Part shown: in pieces, positions 44,474 through 54,700 of the stretch
Layout: every line of letters begins with the position of its first letter
How positions within the stretch are numbered: position 1 is the stretch's first letter
NCBI RefSeq assembly: GCF_030814475.1
Contig: NZ_JAUSVF010000001.1
Coordinates: 1,571,001 to 1,635,000 of the forward strand
Direction: 5' to 3'
From: Pararhizobium capsulatum DSM 1112
GTDB taxonomy: Bacteria > Pseudomonadota > Alphaproteobacteria > Rhizobiales > Rhizobiaceae
DNA: 64,000 nt
The notes under the pieces: model-generated
The model's database searches: none
What the model was told of the DNA's origin: nothing
Seen by the model: only the letters and a program-made list of their open reading frames with translations
Translations under genes and position numbers: made by a program

Positions 44474-45667
44474 ATGGCGATTCTGGTTTCGAACCGCGAC
44501 GCGCGGCTGATCTTTCTCAACAAGCAGGGCCTTGCCGCCGCGCCCAATCGTGCGCTCGGCAAGGAGGGGTTGCTGCAGCTCATCCATGATATCGGCTTCG
44601 TTCAGATCGACAGCATCTCGACCGTGGAGCGCGCCCATCACCAGATCCTGTTTTCCCGCAACCAGACCTATCGGCGTGATCACCTGACGGAGCTTCTGGA
44701 AAAGGACGGCGAGCTGTTCGAGCACTGGACGCATGATGCCTCGATCCTGCCCGCCGTGTTCTTCCGCTACTGGAAACATCGCTTTGCCCGGCGCGAGCCG
44801 GTTCTGAAGGAACGCTGGCTGAAATGGCAGGGCGAGGGGTTCGACAGCAGTTTCGAGGAAACGCTTCAACGTATCGCCGAGGGCGGAGCGGCAATGTCGC
44901 GTGATCTGAAGGTGGCCGATCACAAGTCCGGTGGGTGGTGGAACTGGCATCCGAACAAGACAGCGCTCGAATATTTCTGGCACACGGGAAAGCTTGCGAT
45001 CGCCGGTCGCCAGAATTTCCAGAAGATCTACGATCTCGCCGAGCGCGTCATTCCCGGCCATCATTATGAGCCGGAAGTGAGCGAGGAGGCCTTCCTCGAT
45101 TGGGCCTGCCGCAGCGCTCTAGAACGGCTTGGATTTGCCACGCGCGGCGAAATCGCCGCCTTCTGGGGCCTGATCTCGCCGGAGGAAGCCGGTGTCTGGA
45201 TCGAGACCCACCGCGAAGAGCTCACCGAAGTGGCGATAGGGCCGGCGGATGGCGAAAAGCCGCGGCTGTCCTATGCCTTTGAGGGCTTCCCCGATAATCT
45301 CGGTGACCATTCCGACCCGCCCGCTCGCCTCCGCGTTCTCAGCCCCTTTGATCCGCTGATCCGCGACCGCAACCGCACGGAGCGCCTGTTCGGCTTCTAT
45401 TACCGCATCGAGATTTTCGTGCCTGAGCCCAAGCGGGAATACGGCTACTATGTCTTCCCGCTGCTCGAAGGCGACCGTATCGTTGGCCGCATCGACATGA
45501 AGGCCGACCGCAAGGCCGGCACGCTCGACGTCAAGCGCATCTGGTGGGAGAAGGGCGTGCGCGCCTCATCCGGACGCTTGGAGCGGCTGGAAGCCGAACT
45601 TGCCCGTGTCGCCCGCTTCGCCGGGGTCGAGCGGGTGAACTATCTTGCGGGTTGGCAGGGAGATTAG
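44474..45667 (+). CDS. Winged-helix DNA glycosylase, YcaQ/AlkX-like (HTH_42)
   Basis: 397 residues from ATG 44474; TTG 44438 is an open alternative. Family pattern: LLQLIHDIGFVQIDSISTVE, RAHHQILFSRNQTYRRDHL, FEHWTHDASILP, RRSALERLGFATRGEIA-like helix-turn-helix (SALERLGFATRGEIAAFWGL), LLSPFDPLIRDRNRTERLF-type block (LSPFDPLIRDRNRTERLFGF), YYVFPLLEGDRIVGRIDMKA. YcaQ of E. coli unhooks DNA interstrand crosslinks and excises alkylated bases; this protein likely has a related repair role. Divergent from bioM (101-base gap). Confidence 0.88.
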   Translation: MAILVSNRDARLIFLNKQGLAAAPNRALGKEGLLQLIHDIGFVQIDSISTVERAHHQILFSRNQTYRRDHLTELLEKDGELFEHWTHDASILPAVFFRYWKHRFARREPVLKERWLKWQGEGFDSSFEETLQRIAEGGAAMSRDLKVADHKSGGWWNWHPNKTALEYFWHTGKLAIAGRQNFQKIYDLAERVIPGHHYEPEVSEEAFLDWACRSALERLGFATRGEIAAFWGLISPEEAGVWIETHREELTEVAIGPADGEKPRLSYAFEGFPDNLGDHSDPPARLRVLSPFDPLIRDRNRTERLFGFYYRIEIFVPEPKREYGYYVFPLLEGDRIVGRIDMKADRKAGTLDVKRIWWEKGVRASSGRLERLEAELARVARFAGVERVNYLAGWQGD

Positions 45668-45681
45668 CCTCCATCCGTCTG

Positions 45682-46935
45682 TCAGCAGAATGCGACTTCC
45701 AGGTTCTGCCGGTCGTTTGTGATCATCCGGCATCTCGTTTCAAAGCCTTCGCCCTTGATCAGCAGGACGAATTCTGCCGGGATTCCGGTGCTTGCGGAAA
45801 CCGAAAGGCTTGCACCATCAGAGCCCAGCGAGCGCACGGTGCAATCGATCGTGGAGCGCCGGTCATTGAAGAGGATAGATCCTGCCTTCAGCACCCGCCG
45901 CCGGGCGTTCATGCCATCTTCGGCAGACATCGAACTCCAGGAAACGCAGCGATTGCGCCCTTCGTTCTTGGCCCGGTACATGGCGGCGTCGGCCTGGGCA
46001 AGCAGTGTATCGACGTCCTTGCCGATAATGGACAGTGATGTGCTGCCGAGGCTTGCCGTGACATTCAGGGTGCCATAGGCGCCGCTGACGGCCTGGGATG
46101 CGATCACCAACCTCAGCTTTTCGGCCACGGCTTCCGCCCCATTGCGATCGATATGTGGAAGCAAGACGGCAAATTCCTCGCCCCCCAGACGGCCGAAAAG
46201 ATCGCCGGCCCGCAGCACGGTTCTGCAGGCGCAGGCGACAGCCTTCAGGGCGTCATCACCGGCCGCATGGCCATGCGTGTCGTTCACCCGCTTGAAATGG
46301 TCGATGTCGAGGACGATGCAGGAGAGATCGTGCTGGTGACGACGGGCAAGCGAGATCAGCTGATCTGCTTCCTGCTTGAAGGCGCGGCGCGTCAACGCTT
46401 CGGTCAGGCTGTCCGTCGCCGCCGATTGCATCAGCTCGATCCGGTCCATGGCGGCACCGGAAAGTTCCTGCAGAATGGTGAGATCGCGTGAACTGAAGGA
46501 CCGCGCGCGCCGGTCGATGGCGCAGACGGTTCCGATCGTATGCCCGGCTTTGGTTTTAAGGGGCACGCCGGCATAAAAACGGATGTGGGTTTCCCCCGTC
46601 ACCGCCGGATGTTGCGCGAAGCGAATATCCTTGGTGGTATCAGGCACCACGATGGGTTCTTCGTTGTCGATGACATAACGGCAAAATGAATCCTCACGCG
46701 GTACTTGCGTTGCGGCAAGGCCGGAGCAGGCGGCATACCATTGCCGATGGGCGTCAATGAGCGAAACGAGGCCGATATCGATCGAGAAGATCGACTTGAT
46801 CAGACGCACCACGCGTTCGAACCCTTCGTCTCGCGGCGTATCGAGAAGATCAAGCTGCGACAACGCAGCCAGTCGTTCGCTCTCACGCTGCACAACCTCT
46901 GCCGACGATCTTCCGAATGCCTTGGTGACAACCAT
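45682..46935 (-). CDS. GAF-GGDEF-PilZ diguanylate cyclase
   Basis: 417 residues, soluble. GAF domain about residues 25-165 (FERVVRLIKSIFSIDIGLVS, SFCRYVIDNEEPIVVPDTTK, FYAGVPLKTKAGHTIGTVCA); GGDEF domain about 172-330 with intact LGGEEFAVLLP, LDIDHFKRVNDTHGHAAGDD and QADAAMYRAKNEGRNR. The C-terminal 75 residues resemble PilZ (ARRRVLKAGSILFNDRRSTI, DCTVRSLGSDGASLSVSAST), but the D/N-x-S-x-x-G motif is degenerate. The protein likely makes c-di-GMP and may sense it or a partner through the PilZ-like tail. ATG 46935 with AGAGGAAT. A palindromic repeat begins 41 bases upstream. Confidence 0.88.
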   Translation of the reverse strand: MVVTKAFGRSSAEVVQRESERLAALSQLDLLDTPRDEGFERVVRLIKSIFSIDIGLVSLIDAHRQWYAACSGLAATQVPREDSFCRYVIDNEEPIVVPDTTKDIRFAQHPAVTGETHIRFYAGVPLKTKAGHTIGTVCAIDRRARSFSSRDLTILQELSGAAMDRIELMQSAATDSLTEALTRRAFKQEADQLISLARRHQHDLSCIVLDIDHFKRVNDTHGHAAGDDALKAVACACRTVLRAGDLFGRLGGEEFAVLLPHIDRNGAEAVAEKLRLVIASQAVSGAYGTLNVTASLGSTSLSIIGKDVDTLLAQADAAMYRAKNEGRNRCVSWSSMSAEDGMNARRRVLKAGSILFNDRRSTIDCTVRSLGSDGASLSVSASTGIPAEFVLLIKGEGFETRCRMITNDRQNLEVAFC

Positions 46936-46975
46936 TCTCGATTCCTCTTCAACGGTAATAACTTACCTTCTAGAG

Positions 46976-47073
46976 GTTGTCAGGGAAAAGTGGGAACCGG
47001 TTTTCCCGAAAAGAAAAACGCAAACAAAAGAATCCAGAGGATGTCTGGTTCAATCTGAACCAGACATCCTCCA
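46976..47073. repeat. Palindromic intergenic repeat, copy B
   Basis: Second copy of the element at 27317-27415, same orientation relative to the window. Its terminal hairpin is perfect over 16 bp (47037-47052 with 47056-47071, loop ATC). Against copy A, the outer stem shows a G-C to T-A exchange that keeps pairing. It lies in the leader region of the minus-strand GAF-GGDEF-PilZ gene. The remaining bases to 47226 show no gene. Confidence 0.85.
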
Positions 47074-47226
47074 GCGAAGAAATCTAGAATAACGACACGT
47101 TGAGGAATTAGCGTTGGCACAGTAAATTTCTGGTCAACTCTCCTGCAGCGAAAATTGTCTTGAGAAAGCGACCAACGTCGCTCAGACACCGTGCCATGCA
47201 CGGGGTCAGGCGGCGCGGAATGTCCT

Positions 47227-49285
47227 TCAATATCCCGTCAGTTCATTTTGCATCGGCGGTTTTGGCGGTGCCGTACCGCGGATGCGGGCCATAATCGTCG
47301 TCAGCGTCGCGGCATCATTGTCGAAGCCGCCGTGAGAGGTGGATTGCGTTGTGGCGCTCGATTTTCCGGAGGAAAGATCGATTTTCAGCTTCTTAAAATC
47401 CTCTGGATCAGGCATGGGCGAGTGATAGATTTCCATGCCGGCAAGCGGTGTTTCAGGCATTTCCTCAAAAGCGCGTGAGACCAGATAGAGCAGGGAATGG
47501 CTGTAGCGTGGCGTGAATGGAATGCCCGCCTCAACCGTATCCTTCTGCTCCAATTCGTCAGTCATCATGTAGAGATACATCTTGTCCTTGAGTTTCACCG
47601 GTCCTTTGCCGGATAGAAGCGGTTTGTAATGCTCATTGAAGAAATTGACGGTACAGGCCGGCGCCATGAGATGGATGCTCTCGATGTCGATATTCTTCAG
47701 GCCGAAGCGCTTGAAGGCGCTGATCAGGCGCCCGAGCATGATTGACCCGGCGCTATGGCCGACAAGATGAATTTTCGGGCGCACAGCTGCGGCATCGAGA
47801 CCCTTGAGGAGCGGTGCCAACCCACGATATCCACCGTCATAGTCATTCGTGGTGGTTTTGGTCTCTTCCTCTTTAAAGGCAGCGGCCGCATCGCCCTTCA
47901 TGTTGCGCCAGGCGCGGTTACCGGCCCATTTGCCAAGACCGGTCTCAAACATCCAGTCGGTGAAACCGCTACCGGCGAGGCCAGCGTTCGTTTCCGACAT
48001 CTTGCCGAAAGCCTCTCCGAAGAAGTCGGAGGCCCACATCAGATGGAAATTGTAGAGCTGGTTTCGGCCGAAGATATCGGCACGCTTCCAGGCGGCAATG
48101 CGGCGTGCCTCTGCGACGCGCGAATTGAGACCGCCATGGGCATAGATGACAAGGTGCGGATAGCCGGCACCACCGTTCGAAGAAGGGTTTGCCAGACGCT
48201 TGACCGTTTCCAGCATTTCCTCTTGTCGCGGCGAGGCATATTTGCCGGTCTCGATCAGTTGCCCGTCGTCGATATTGATGAAATGGCCGAGGATATCGGC
48301 CCGATTGGGATCGCCGATACCGAACAGACCGGAGCGGCTGCTGGGTGAACTTCCCGGAATGGCACTGAAGGCTGCCGGTGCGCGCACGCCGAGTTGCAAC
48401 ACCCAGCCATCCATGACTGTCGCCGCCCAGTCGGCGTAGCTCCAGTGAGCAACGCCGTTATCGCCCCACCGTTCGCCCCAGGAATTCAATATCCAGAAGC
48501 CATCCGCATCATAGCCGACAATAACAAAGGCATGGCCACCAAGCGGCGCACCGCCGGGCTCGATCTTCTTGCCCTTGAGCGTCTTCCAGTTTGCGTGAAT
48601 TTGGGCAGAAACATATCGCGCCCACCTCTTGCAGCGCTGCATGGTAGTCGCTGAGGTCCGGTTGAAGTCGGAAATAGGCGCCGAGCCGCGTCTCCTTTGC
48701 CGCCTTCGCCATCTCGTAGGTTAAGAGCCAATTCGGGGCGTTCGCGCCTGGAGTGTTCTCGTCGCAGACGCCATTGCGGAAGAAGCCCTTGATGCCACCC
48801 CGCAGGCTTGATCCTTCGTGGGGACTTTCCGTCCATTCGTCGTTCCGCATCGCCATCTGTTAGAGCATGGTGGCGCTCGCCCGTTCCGGTGATAAATCTT
48901 CATCGTTTTCATGGCGCAAAACGTCGATGACATGGGCGAGTGCGTGCCCGACGCAGCTGTTGATCTTGCCCTGATCACGCACGGAAAAAGAGATGCGATA
49001 GGCTTTCTGCTGCGGCAGGCGTTGCAGATTCGGCTGGTAGATCCGGTCGCGGATATCCGGCAGATCAGGGAGAATATCAAGCATCCTGCCGCCGGGACCG
49101 TTGGGCCTGCGACCAAGATAGGCGCGGTTGCCGAAATAGACTACCTTGTCATTGGCGATATCTATGCGTGGCGTTTTGGGCTGAATTTCCGGCTGGTTCT
49201 CTGTCGCAGCGTCGCCCGCCACGCCCGGGTCCGATGACGTATCGTTGCCGTTGTCGCCAGAATTCCCCTGCGTGCTCTTAGCCAT
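47227..49285 (-). pseudogene. Broken papain-like protease fused to alpha/beta hydrolase
   Basis: One ancestral gene read in three pieces. It starts at ATG 49285 (GGAGAAG upstream) with a Ser/Asp/Gly-rich leader, then the papain-family (C1) cysteine motif VRDQGKINSCVGHALAHVID. A TAA at 48860-48862 interrupts the frame exactly where MLYQMAMRNDEW would read through with a Tyr codon. The same frame then continues to about 48625, where a +1 (or -2) shift moves it to a third piece carrying GGHAFVIVGYDADGFWILNS (catalytic His and Asn). The last 350 residues hold a hydrolase with nucleophile motif LVGHSAGSIMLGRLI. All catalytic residues remain, so the decay looks recent, or sequencing errors are possible. 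Natural function unknown. Confidence 0.8.
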
Positions 49286-49382
49286 CCGTCTTCTCCATCG
49301 AAACGTTTTGCTAATATAATCACAGGTTGTATTCTTTGTTAAGCGTGCGGTGGCTGCAATCGTGCAGCCCCGGCATAGAGGT

Positions 49383-50483
49383 TCAGATGATGTCAGTCTC
49401 GGTGATCTGGATGCCGAAGCCTTCGAGGCCGACATAGTGGCGCTCGCGCGTCGAGAGCAGGCGGATCGAGGTAATGCCGAGATCTTTCAGGATCTGCGCG
49501 CCCAGTCCGATTTCCAGCCATTCGCTTTCGCGGGCCTGTGCCTCGTCATGGCCTTCGCGTTCGTGTTTTGCCGTGCGCGCGGTCTTGGAAACGCCCACCC
49601 CGACAGAACCCTCGCGCAGGTAGACGATGACACCGCGGCCCTGCTCGGAGATGCGCTTCATGATCCTGTCGAGCTGGCAGTCCTTGCCGAACACATCAGC
49701 GCCGACGTTTTCCAGATGCAGGCGCACCGGAATATCGACACCATCGCGGATATCCCCGAAGACGACGGCCAGATGCTGCATCGGGTCCCAGGGCAGCGAA
49801 TAGGCGTGGCCCTTCGCCTTGCCGTAGGGCGTGTCGATATCGAAGCTGCTTTCCAGCTCGATCAGCTTGTCCTTGCGCTGGCGATAGGCAATGAGGTCGG
49901 CAACGGAAACCTGCTTGAGACCGTGGGTCTCGGCAAAGCTTGCCACCTGCGGGCCGCGCATCACGGTGCCGTCGTCGTTGACGAGTTCGCAGATCACGCC
50001 GATCGGCGGCAGGCTGGCGAGCTTGCAGAGATCGACGGCGGCTTCGGTATGGCCGGAGCGCATCAGGACGCCGCCTTCGCGGGCAACGAGCGGGAAAATA
50101 TGGCCGGGACGGGTGAAGTCGGCCGCGCCGACATTCGGATTGGCGAGGTTGCGCACCGTCAGGGTGCGGTCGTCGGCCGAGATGCCGGTGGTGGTGCCGT
50201 GCTTGAAATCGACGGAAACAGTAAAGGCCGTCGTGTGGGCCGAATCGTTTTCGGCGACCATGGCGTTGAGGTTCAGCCGCTTGGCTTCCTCGCGCGGCAT
50301 CGGCGTGCAGACGATGCCGGAGGTGTAACGCACGATGAAGCCCATCTTTTCCGGCGTGCAGTGAACGGCGGCAACGATCAGGTCGCCTTCATTCTCGCGG
50401 CCGTCATCATCGGTGACGACAACGATCTCGCCGGCTTCGAAGGCACGGATGGCGTCGACGACGCGCTTCTGGTCATAGGCCAT
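49383..50483 (-). CDS. ribB: 3,4-dihydroxy-2-butanone 4-phosphate synthase with degenerate GCH II domain
   Basis: 366 residues. N-terminal RibB domain makes the four-carbon unit of riboflavin from ribulose 5-phosphate: VVTDDDGRENEGDLIVAAVH (acidic loop), FIVRYTSGIVCTPM, TGISADDRTLTVRNLANP, FTRPGHIFPLVAREGGVLMR, HTEAAVDLCKLA. The C-terminal half has the GTP cyclohydrolase II fold, but the zinc ligand segment reads VRLHLENVGADVFGKDCQLD, lacking the C-x10-C-x-C cysteines, so it should not act as RibA. Such RibB fusions with an inactive partner domain are common in rhizobia. ATG 50483 with AGGAGAA. Confidence 0.93.
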   Translation of the reverse strand: MAYDQKRVVDAIRAFEAGEIVVVTDDDGRENEGDLIVAAVHCTPEKMGFIVRYTSGIVCTPMPREEAKRLNLNAMVAENDSAHTTAFTVSVDFKHGTTTGISADDRTLTVRNLANPNVGAADFTRPGHIFPLVAREGGVLMRSGHTEAAVDLCKLASLPPIGVICELVNDDGTVMRGPQVASFAETHGLKQVSVADLIAYRQRKDKLIELESSFDIDTPYGKAKGHAYSLPWDPMQHLAVVFGDIRDGVDIPVRLHLENVGADVFGKDCQLDRIMKRISEQGRGVIVYLREGSVGVGVSKTARTAKHEREGHDEAQARESEWLEIGLGAQILKDLGITSIRLLSTRERHYVGLEGFGIQITETDII

Positions 50484-50509
50484 GGTGTTCTCCTAATTTT
50501 GTCCGGCGG

Positions 50510-51607
50510 TTACTTCAGGCGACCTGTCTGGCCGCGGTCGCGCAGGTAGTGGTCGGCAATGGTGCAGGCAACCATCGCCTCGCCGATCGGCACGGCGCGG
50601 ATGCCGACGCAGGGGTCGTGGCGGCCCTTGGTGCGCACATCGACATTGTTTCCGTCACTGTCGATCGAGCGGCGTTCCGTCAGGATCGAAGAGGTCGGCT
50701 TGATGGCGAAGCGGGCGACCACTGGCTGGCCGGTGGAAATACCGCCCAATATGCCGCCGGCGTGGTTGGACAGGAAGATCGGCTGGCCGTCATTGCCCAT
50801 ACGCATTTCATCGGCATTTTCCTCGCCGGTGATTTCTGCGGCGCCAAAGCCGTTGCCGATCTCGACGCCCTTGACGGCGTTGATCGACATCAGGTTCGAG
50901 GCGATGTCCTGGTCGAGCTTGGCGTAGATCGGAGCGCCGATGCCGGCCGGAACACCTTCGGCGATCACCTCGACGACGGCGCCGATCGAGGAGCCGGCCT
51001 TGCGGATGCCATCGAGATATTCTTCCCAGACGGGCACGATTTCAGGATCCGGCGCAAAGAACGGGTTTTCGTTGACCTGCGCCCAGTCCCAGTTGGCCCG
51101 GTTGATCTTGTGCTTGCCAATCTGCACGAGGGCAGCGCGGACGGTGAGGCCCGGCACGACCTTGCGGGCAAGGCCGCCGGCGGCGACACGGGCAGCCGTT
51201 TCGCGGGCCGAGGAGCGCCCACCGCCGCGATAGTCGCGGATGCCGTATTTCACGTCATAGGTATAATCCGCATGGCCGGGACGGTAGCGCTTGGCGATCT
51301 CGCCATAATCCTTGGAGCGCTGGTCGGTGTTCTCGATCATCATCGAGACCGGCGTGCCCGTGGTAATCATCGTCTCGCCGTCCTCGTCCAGCATCACGCC
51401 GGAGAGCACCTTCACAAGATCGTCCTCGCGCCGCTGGGTGACGAAGCGGGATTGGCCGGGCTTGCGCTTGTCGAGCCACGCCTGCAGGTCAGCGAGCGTG
51501 AAGCGGATGCCGGGCGGGCAGCCATCCACGACGCAGCCGAGAGCAGGCCCATGGCTTTCGCCCCAGGTGGTGACGCGGAAGAGATGGCCGAACGTATTGT
51601 GTGACAT
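50510..51607 (-). CDS. aroC: Chorismate synthase
   Basis: 365 residues. Last step of the shikimate pathway: EPSP to chorismate using reduced FMN. Motifs: [20 protein letters not shown] at the start, [40 protein letters not shown], and the C-terminal [20 protein letters not shown]. Same strand as ribB, 26 bases upstream, so probably cotranscribed. No defects seen. Confidence 0.97.
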   Translation of the reverse strand: MSHNTFGHLFRVTTWGESHGPALGCVVDGCPPGIRFTLADLQAWLDKRKPGQSRFVTQRREDDLVKVLSGVMLDEDGETMITTGTPVSMMIENTDQRSKDYGEIAKRYRPGHADYTYDVKYGIRDYRGGGRSSARETAARVAAGGLARKVVPGLTVRAALVQIGKHKINRANWDWAQVNENPFFAPDPEIVPVWEEYLDGIRKAGSSIGAVVEVIAEGVPAGIGAPIYAKLDQDIASNLMSINAVKGVEIGNGFGAAEITGEENADEMRMGNDGQPIFLSNHAGGILGGISTGQPVVARFAIKPTSSILTERRSIDSDGNNVDVRTKGRHDPCVGIRAVPIGEAMVACTIADHYLRDRGQTGRLK

Positions 51608-51689
51608 GGAAACCGGAGACCGTGAACTGACGGGGAGGGGTTTATGGCCCCATTCTTTCGGTCGAGACTATTAGTGTAAAAAGGCCGGA

Positions 51690-51738
51690 AGGGAAAAGCC
51701 TTTCTGCCTAAAAAGCGTTAGGCAAGGAAAAGCCTTTC
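51690..51738 (-). terminator. Possible terminator after the CHASE-GGDEF-EAL gene
   Basis: Short stem gcctaa/ttaggc (51706-51711, 51718-51723) flanked by two copies of ggaaaagcctttc (51692-51704 and 51726-51738). Only weak T richness follows on the minus strand. Assignment is tentative. Confidence 0.35.
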
Positions 51739-51739
51739 C

Positions 51740-54700
51740 TCACGAGGCCAGTGCCAGTGCATCGCCCTTGGCAAAGGCAAGGAAGTCCTCGGCACTTTTT
51801 GCCTTGGAGAACGCATAGCCCTGCAACAGGTCGCAGCCGAGCACACTGAGCATTTCCGCATGGGCCATGGTCTCGACGCCTTCGGCAACGGTCTCGATGC
51901 CAAGAGAACGGCCGATCTCGATGATCGAGCGGATCAGCGCCTGTTCCTTGCGGGAGCCGAGGATCGGTGCCACGAGCTGTCGATCGATTTTCAGCCGCTT
52001 CGGCTTGATCTTCAGAAGGCTGACGATCGAGGTATGACCGGTGCCGAAATCATCGATTTCGATGTCGATACCGAGCTTCTTGATGCCCTCGATATTGGCA
52101 GTGACGATATCGTCGCTCTCATCAAGGAAGATTGATTCCACCAGCTCGAAGGAAAGCTGGCCGGCTGTGAAGCTCAGACCCTGCAGCGAGTTGAGAAGCA
52201 GGTCGTCGGAAAGCCGCTTGGCCGAAACGTTGACCGAGATCTTCGGGATATGAAGACCCTTTGACGCCCACACCATGGCATCAAGTAATGCGCGGTCGAG
52301 CACGATGCGATCGAGCGTGGCGACGACGTTCAGTTCCTCGGCAATGCCCAGGAATTTGTCCGGTGTCAGAAGGCCTTCGCGCGGGTGGTTCCAGCGGATC
52401 AGCGCTTCCACGCCCACAAGCTTCAAAGTCCCGGCTTCGAACTGCGGCTGGTACCAGGGGACGAACTGATGCTTTTCGATGCCTTCGAGAATTTCGTCGG
52501 CAATGCGCTTGGTGGTGATGATCTCGGCCTGCAGCATCTCCGTGAAGAATTCGAAGCGGTTGCGGCCGTTTTCCTTGGCGCGGTAGAGCGCGATATCGGC
52601 GTTGACCAGCAGTTTGCGCTCATCCACCGCCAGATCGCCGGCTGTCGCGATGCCGATGCTGACCCCGAAACGACAGGGGAAACCGTTATAATCGACGGGC
52701 TGGCGCATCTCGTGGATGATCCGCTGCGACAGCTTCTCGAGGTAGGTCTTGTCCGGCGCATCGGTGATCACGACAACGAACTCGTCGCCGCCGATCCGGG
52801 CGACCATATCGTTTGCGCGGATATTCGAACGCAAGATCTGCGAGGCATGCACCAGCATGGCATCGCCGGCGGCATGGCCGAGCGTGTCGTTGATCTGCTT
52901 GAAGCGGTCGAGATCGATATGCAGAAGCGCGATATTGGTGAGGCCATCGGCGCGTGATGCCGAGAGGGTTTCGAGTTTCCTGTCGAGCATGCGGCGGTTG
53001 CCGAGCCCTGTCAGCGGATCGTGAAGCGCGTTGTGCTCGATGCGGTGATTGGCTTCCGCGAGCTCGTCATTCTTGACTTCCGCGACGGCCTTGGCCGCCT
53101 TCAGGTCTTCGGTCAGCCGGACGTCTTCGCTGATATCGAAGGCGATGCCGATCATCTTGCGCGCACCTTCGGGAGAAATGTGAATTTTGCCAACGGACCG
53201 AACGTGCCGCACCGAACCGTCCGGCAACACCACCCGTGACTGCTGGACATAGGGCAGATCACCCTGGATCGCGCGGTCGACGTTGGTCTCCGCTTCCTTG
53301 CGATCCTCCGGATGCAGCGCGGAAAGCCAGGTTTCGTGCGTTGCCTGTCCATCGGTGAAAACCAGACCGTAAAGCTGGTGCATGCGCTGGTCCCAATAGC
53401 TGACACCACCCTCGAGATCGGCTTCCCACATGCCGCATTGGTAGGAGGCGAGCGCCAGATCGAGCCGGCGGGAGATTTCCTCCAGCTGCTGTTCCCGCTC
53501 GGAGAGACCGTCCAGTGCATCTTTCAGTTCGGTATTGCGGGCTTCGGCAAGCGCCTTGGCCGCCCTCAGCTGATCGGTCATCGTCACGTCGTCGGTCACG
53601 TCCCAGCTGATGCCGGTGATCTTGGCTTTGCCATCGGCGCCGACATGGGTGGAGCCAACATGGCGCAGATGACGAAGCCCGCCACCCGGCATGACGATGC
53701 GATATTGGGAGCGGTATTCCTGGTTTTCATCCAGCGCCCTGAACAGGGTGAGCGACACGCCTTCGAGTTCATCGGGATGTACGGTGCTGCGCCAATCGGC
53801 ATAGGTCGGGTGGCCGCTGCCCGGCGCAAGGCCATGAAGGTGGTACATGCGCTCGTCCCAGGACCGTTCCTGTGTATCGAGGTCGATTTCCCAGATGCCG
53901 ATGCTGGAGGATTCGAGCGCAAGATTGAGGCGGTGGGAGAGCGTCAGAAGCTCCCGGTCGCGCGAACGCAGCGTTGCGATCGTGCGCTGGCGCTCGCTGA
54001 CGAGGCCGAAGGTCACGACGATCGGAATGATGATGATCGCAGCCGCGGCAAGGATGGCGATCATCAGGCCCTTGTTGTTGTCGGGTTCCTGCTGCCAGCC
54101 GCCGACCGGTATGGCCGCCAGCTCCCAGGTTCCGCCCGGCAGGTGCATCTGGCGGATCACCGGCGTCTGCGCGAAAATCTCCGCTTCGCCGAAAAATGGA
54201 TCCTGAATGTTGTCGCTGACAGAAACGTCGCGGATTGCGAGCTTCACGTCGATATGGCGATCCGTGCCTTCCCGTTCGTCGCTCGTGCTCGTCTGGAGCA
54301 GGCGAGCCGCCTGATAAAGTTCGGTTTCATCGACGATCGCTTCCATGAAGCCCCAGAAGCGCATGTGCGCGAGCTTCTTGGCGAAAACCGGCGAGAAAAG
54401 GTTGAAGCCTTTCCGGCCATCCGGAAGCCGCACGGGGCCAGCAATGATGGGGCGGGCCTTTGACTGGGCGCGATCGGTTGCGACACGCGACGAGCCGAAA
54501 CGCTTGAAGTCGGTACCGACCATGCGCTCATTGCCCTTGGCGGGCACGACCATGGAAACCACGGCTTCAGGTGCTGCGCTGATGCGCGTCATCTGCGGGT
54601 TCTGCAGGAGAACCTTCGAGGCGAGCAGGTTGAACTGCTCCGGGGTCATGTCGGGATTGGCGGAGACACTGTTTGCGGTGCCGCGGAGCGCTGTGATGCT

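Noticed and set aside
48509..48856. Separate small gene starting at ATG 48856
   Set aside because: No ribosome site; it is in the same frame as the piece before the TAA and reads as the continuation of the papain domain.
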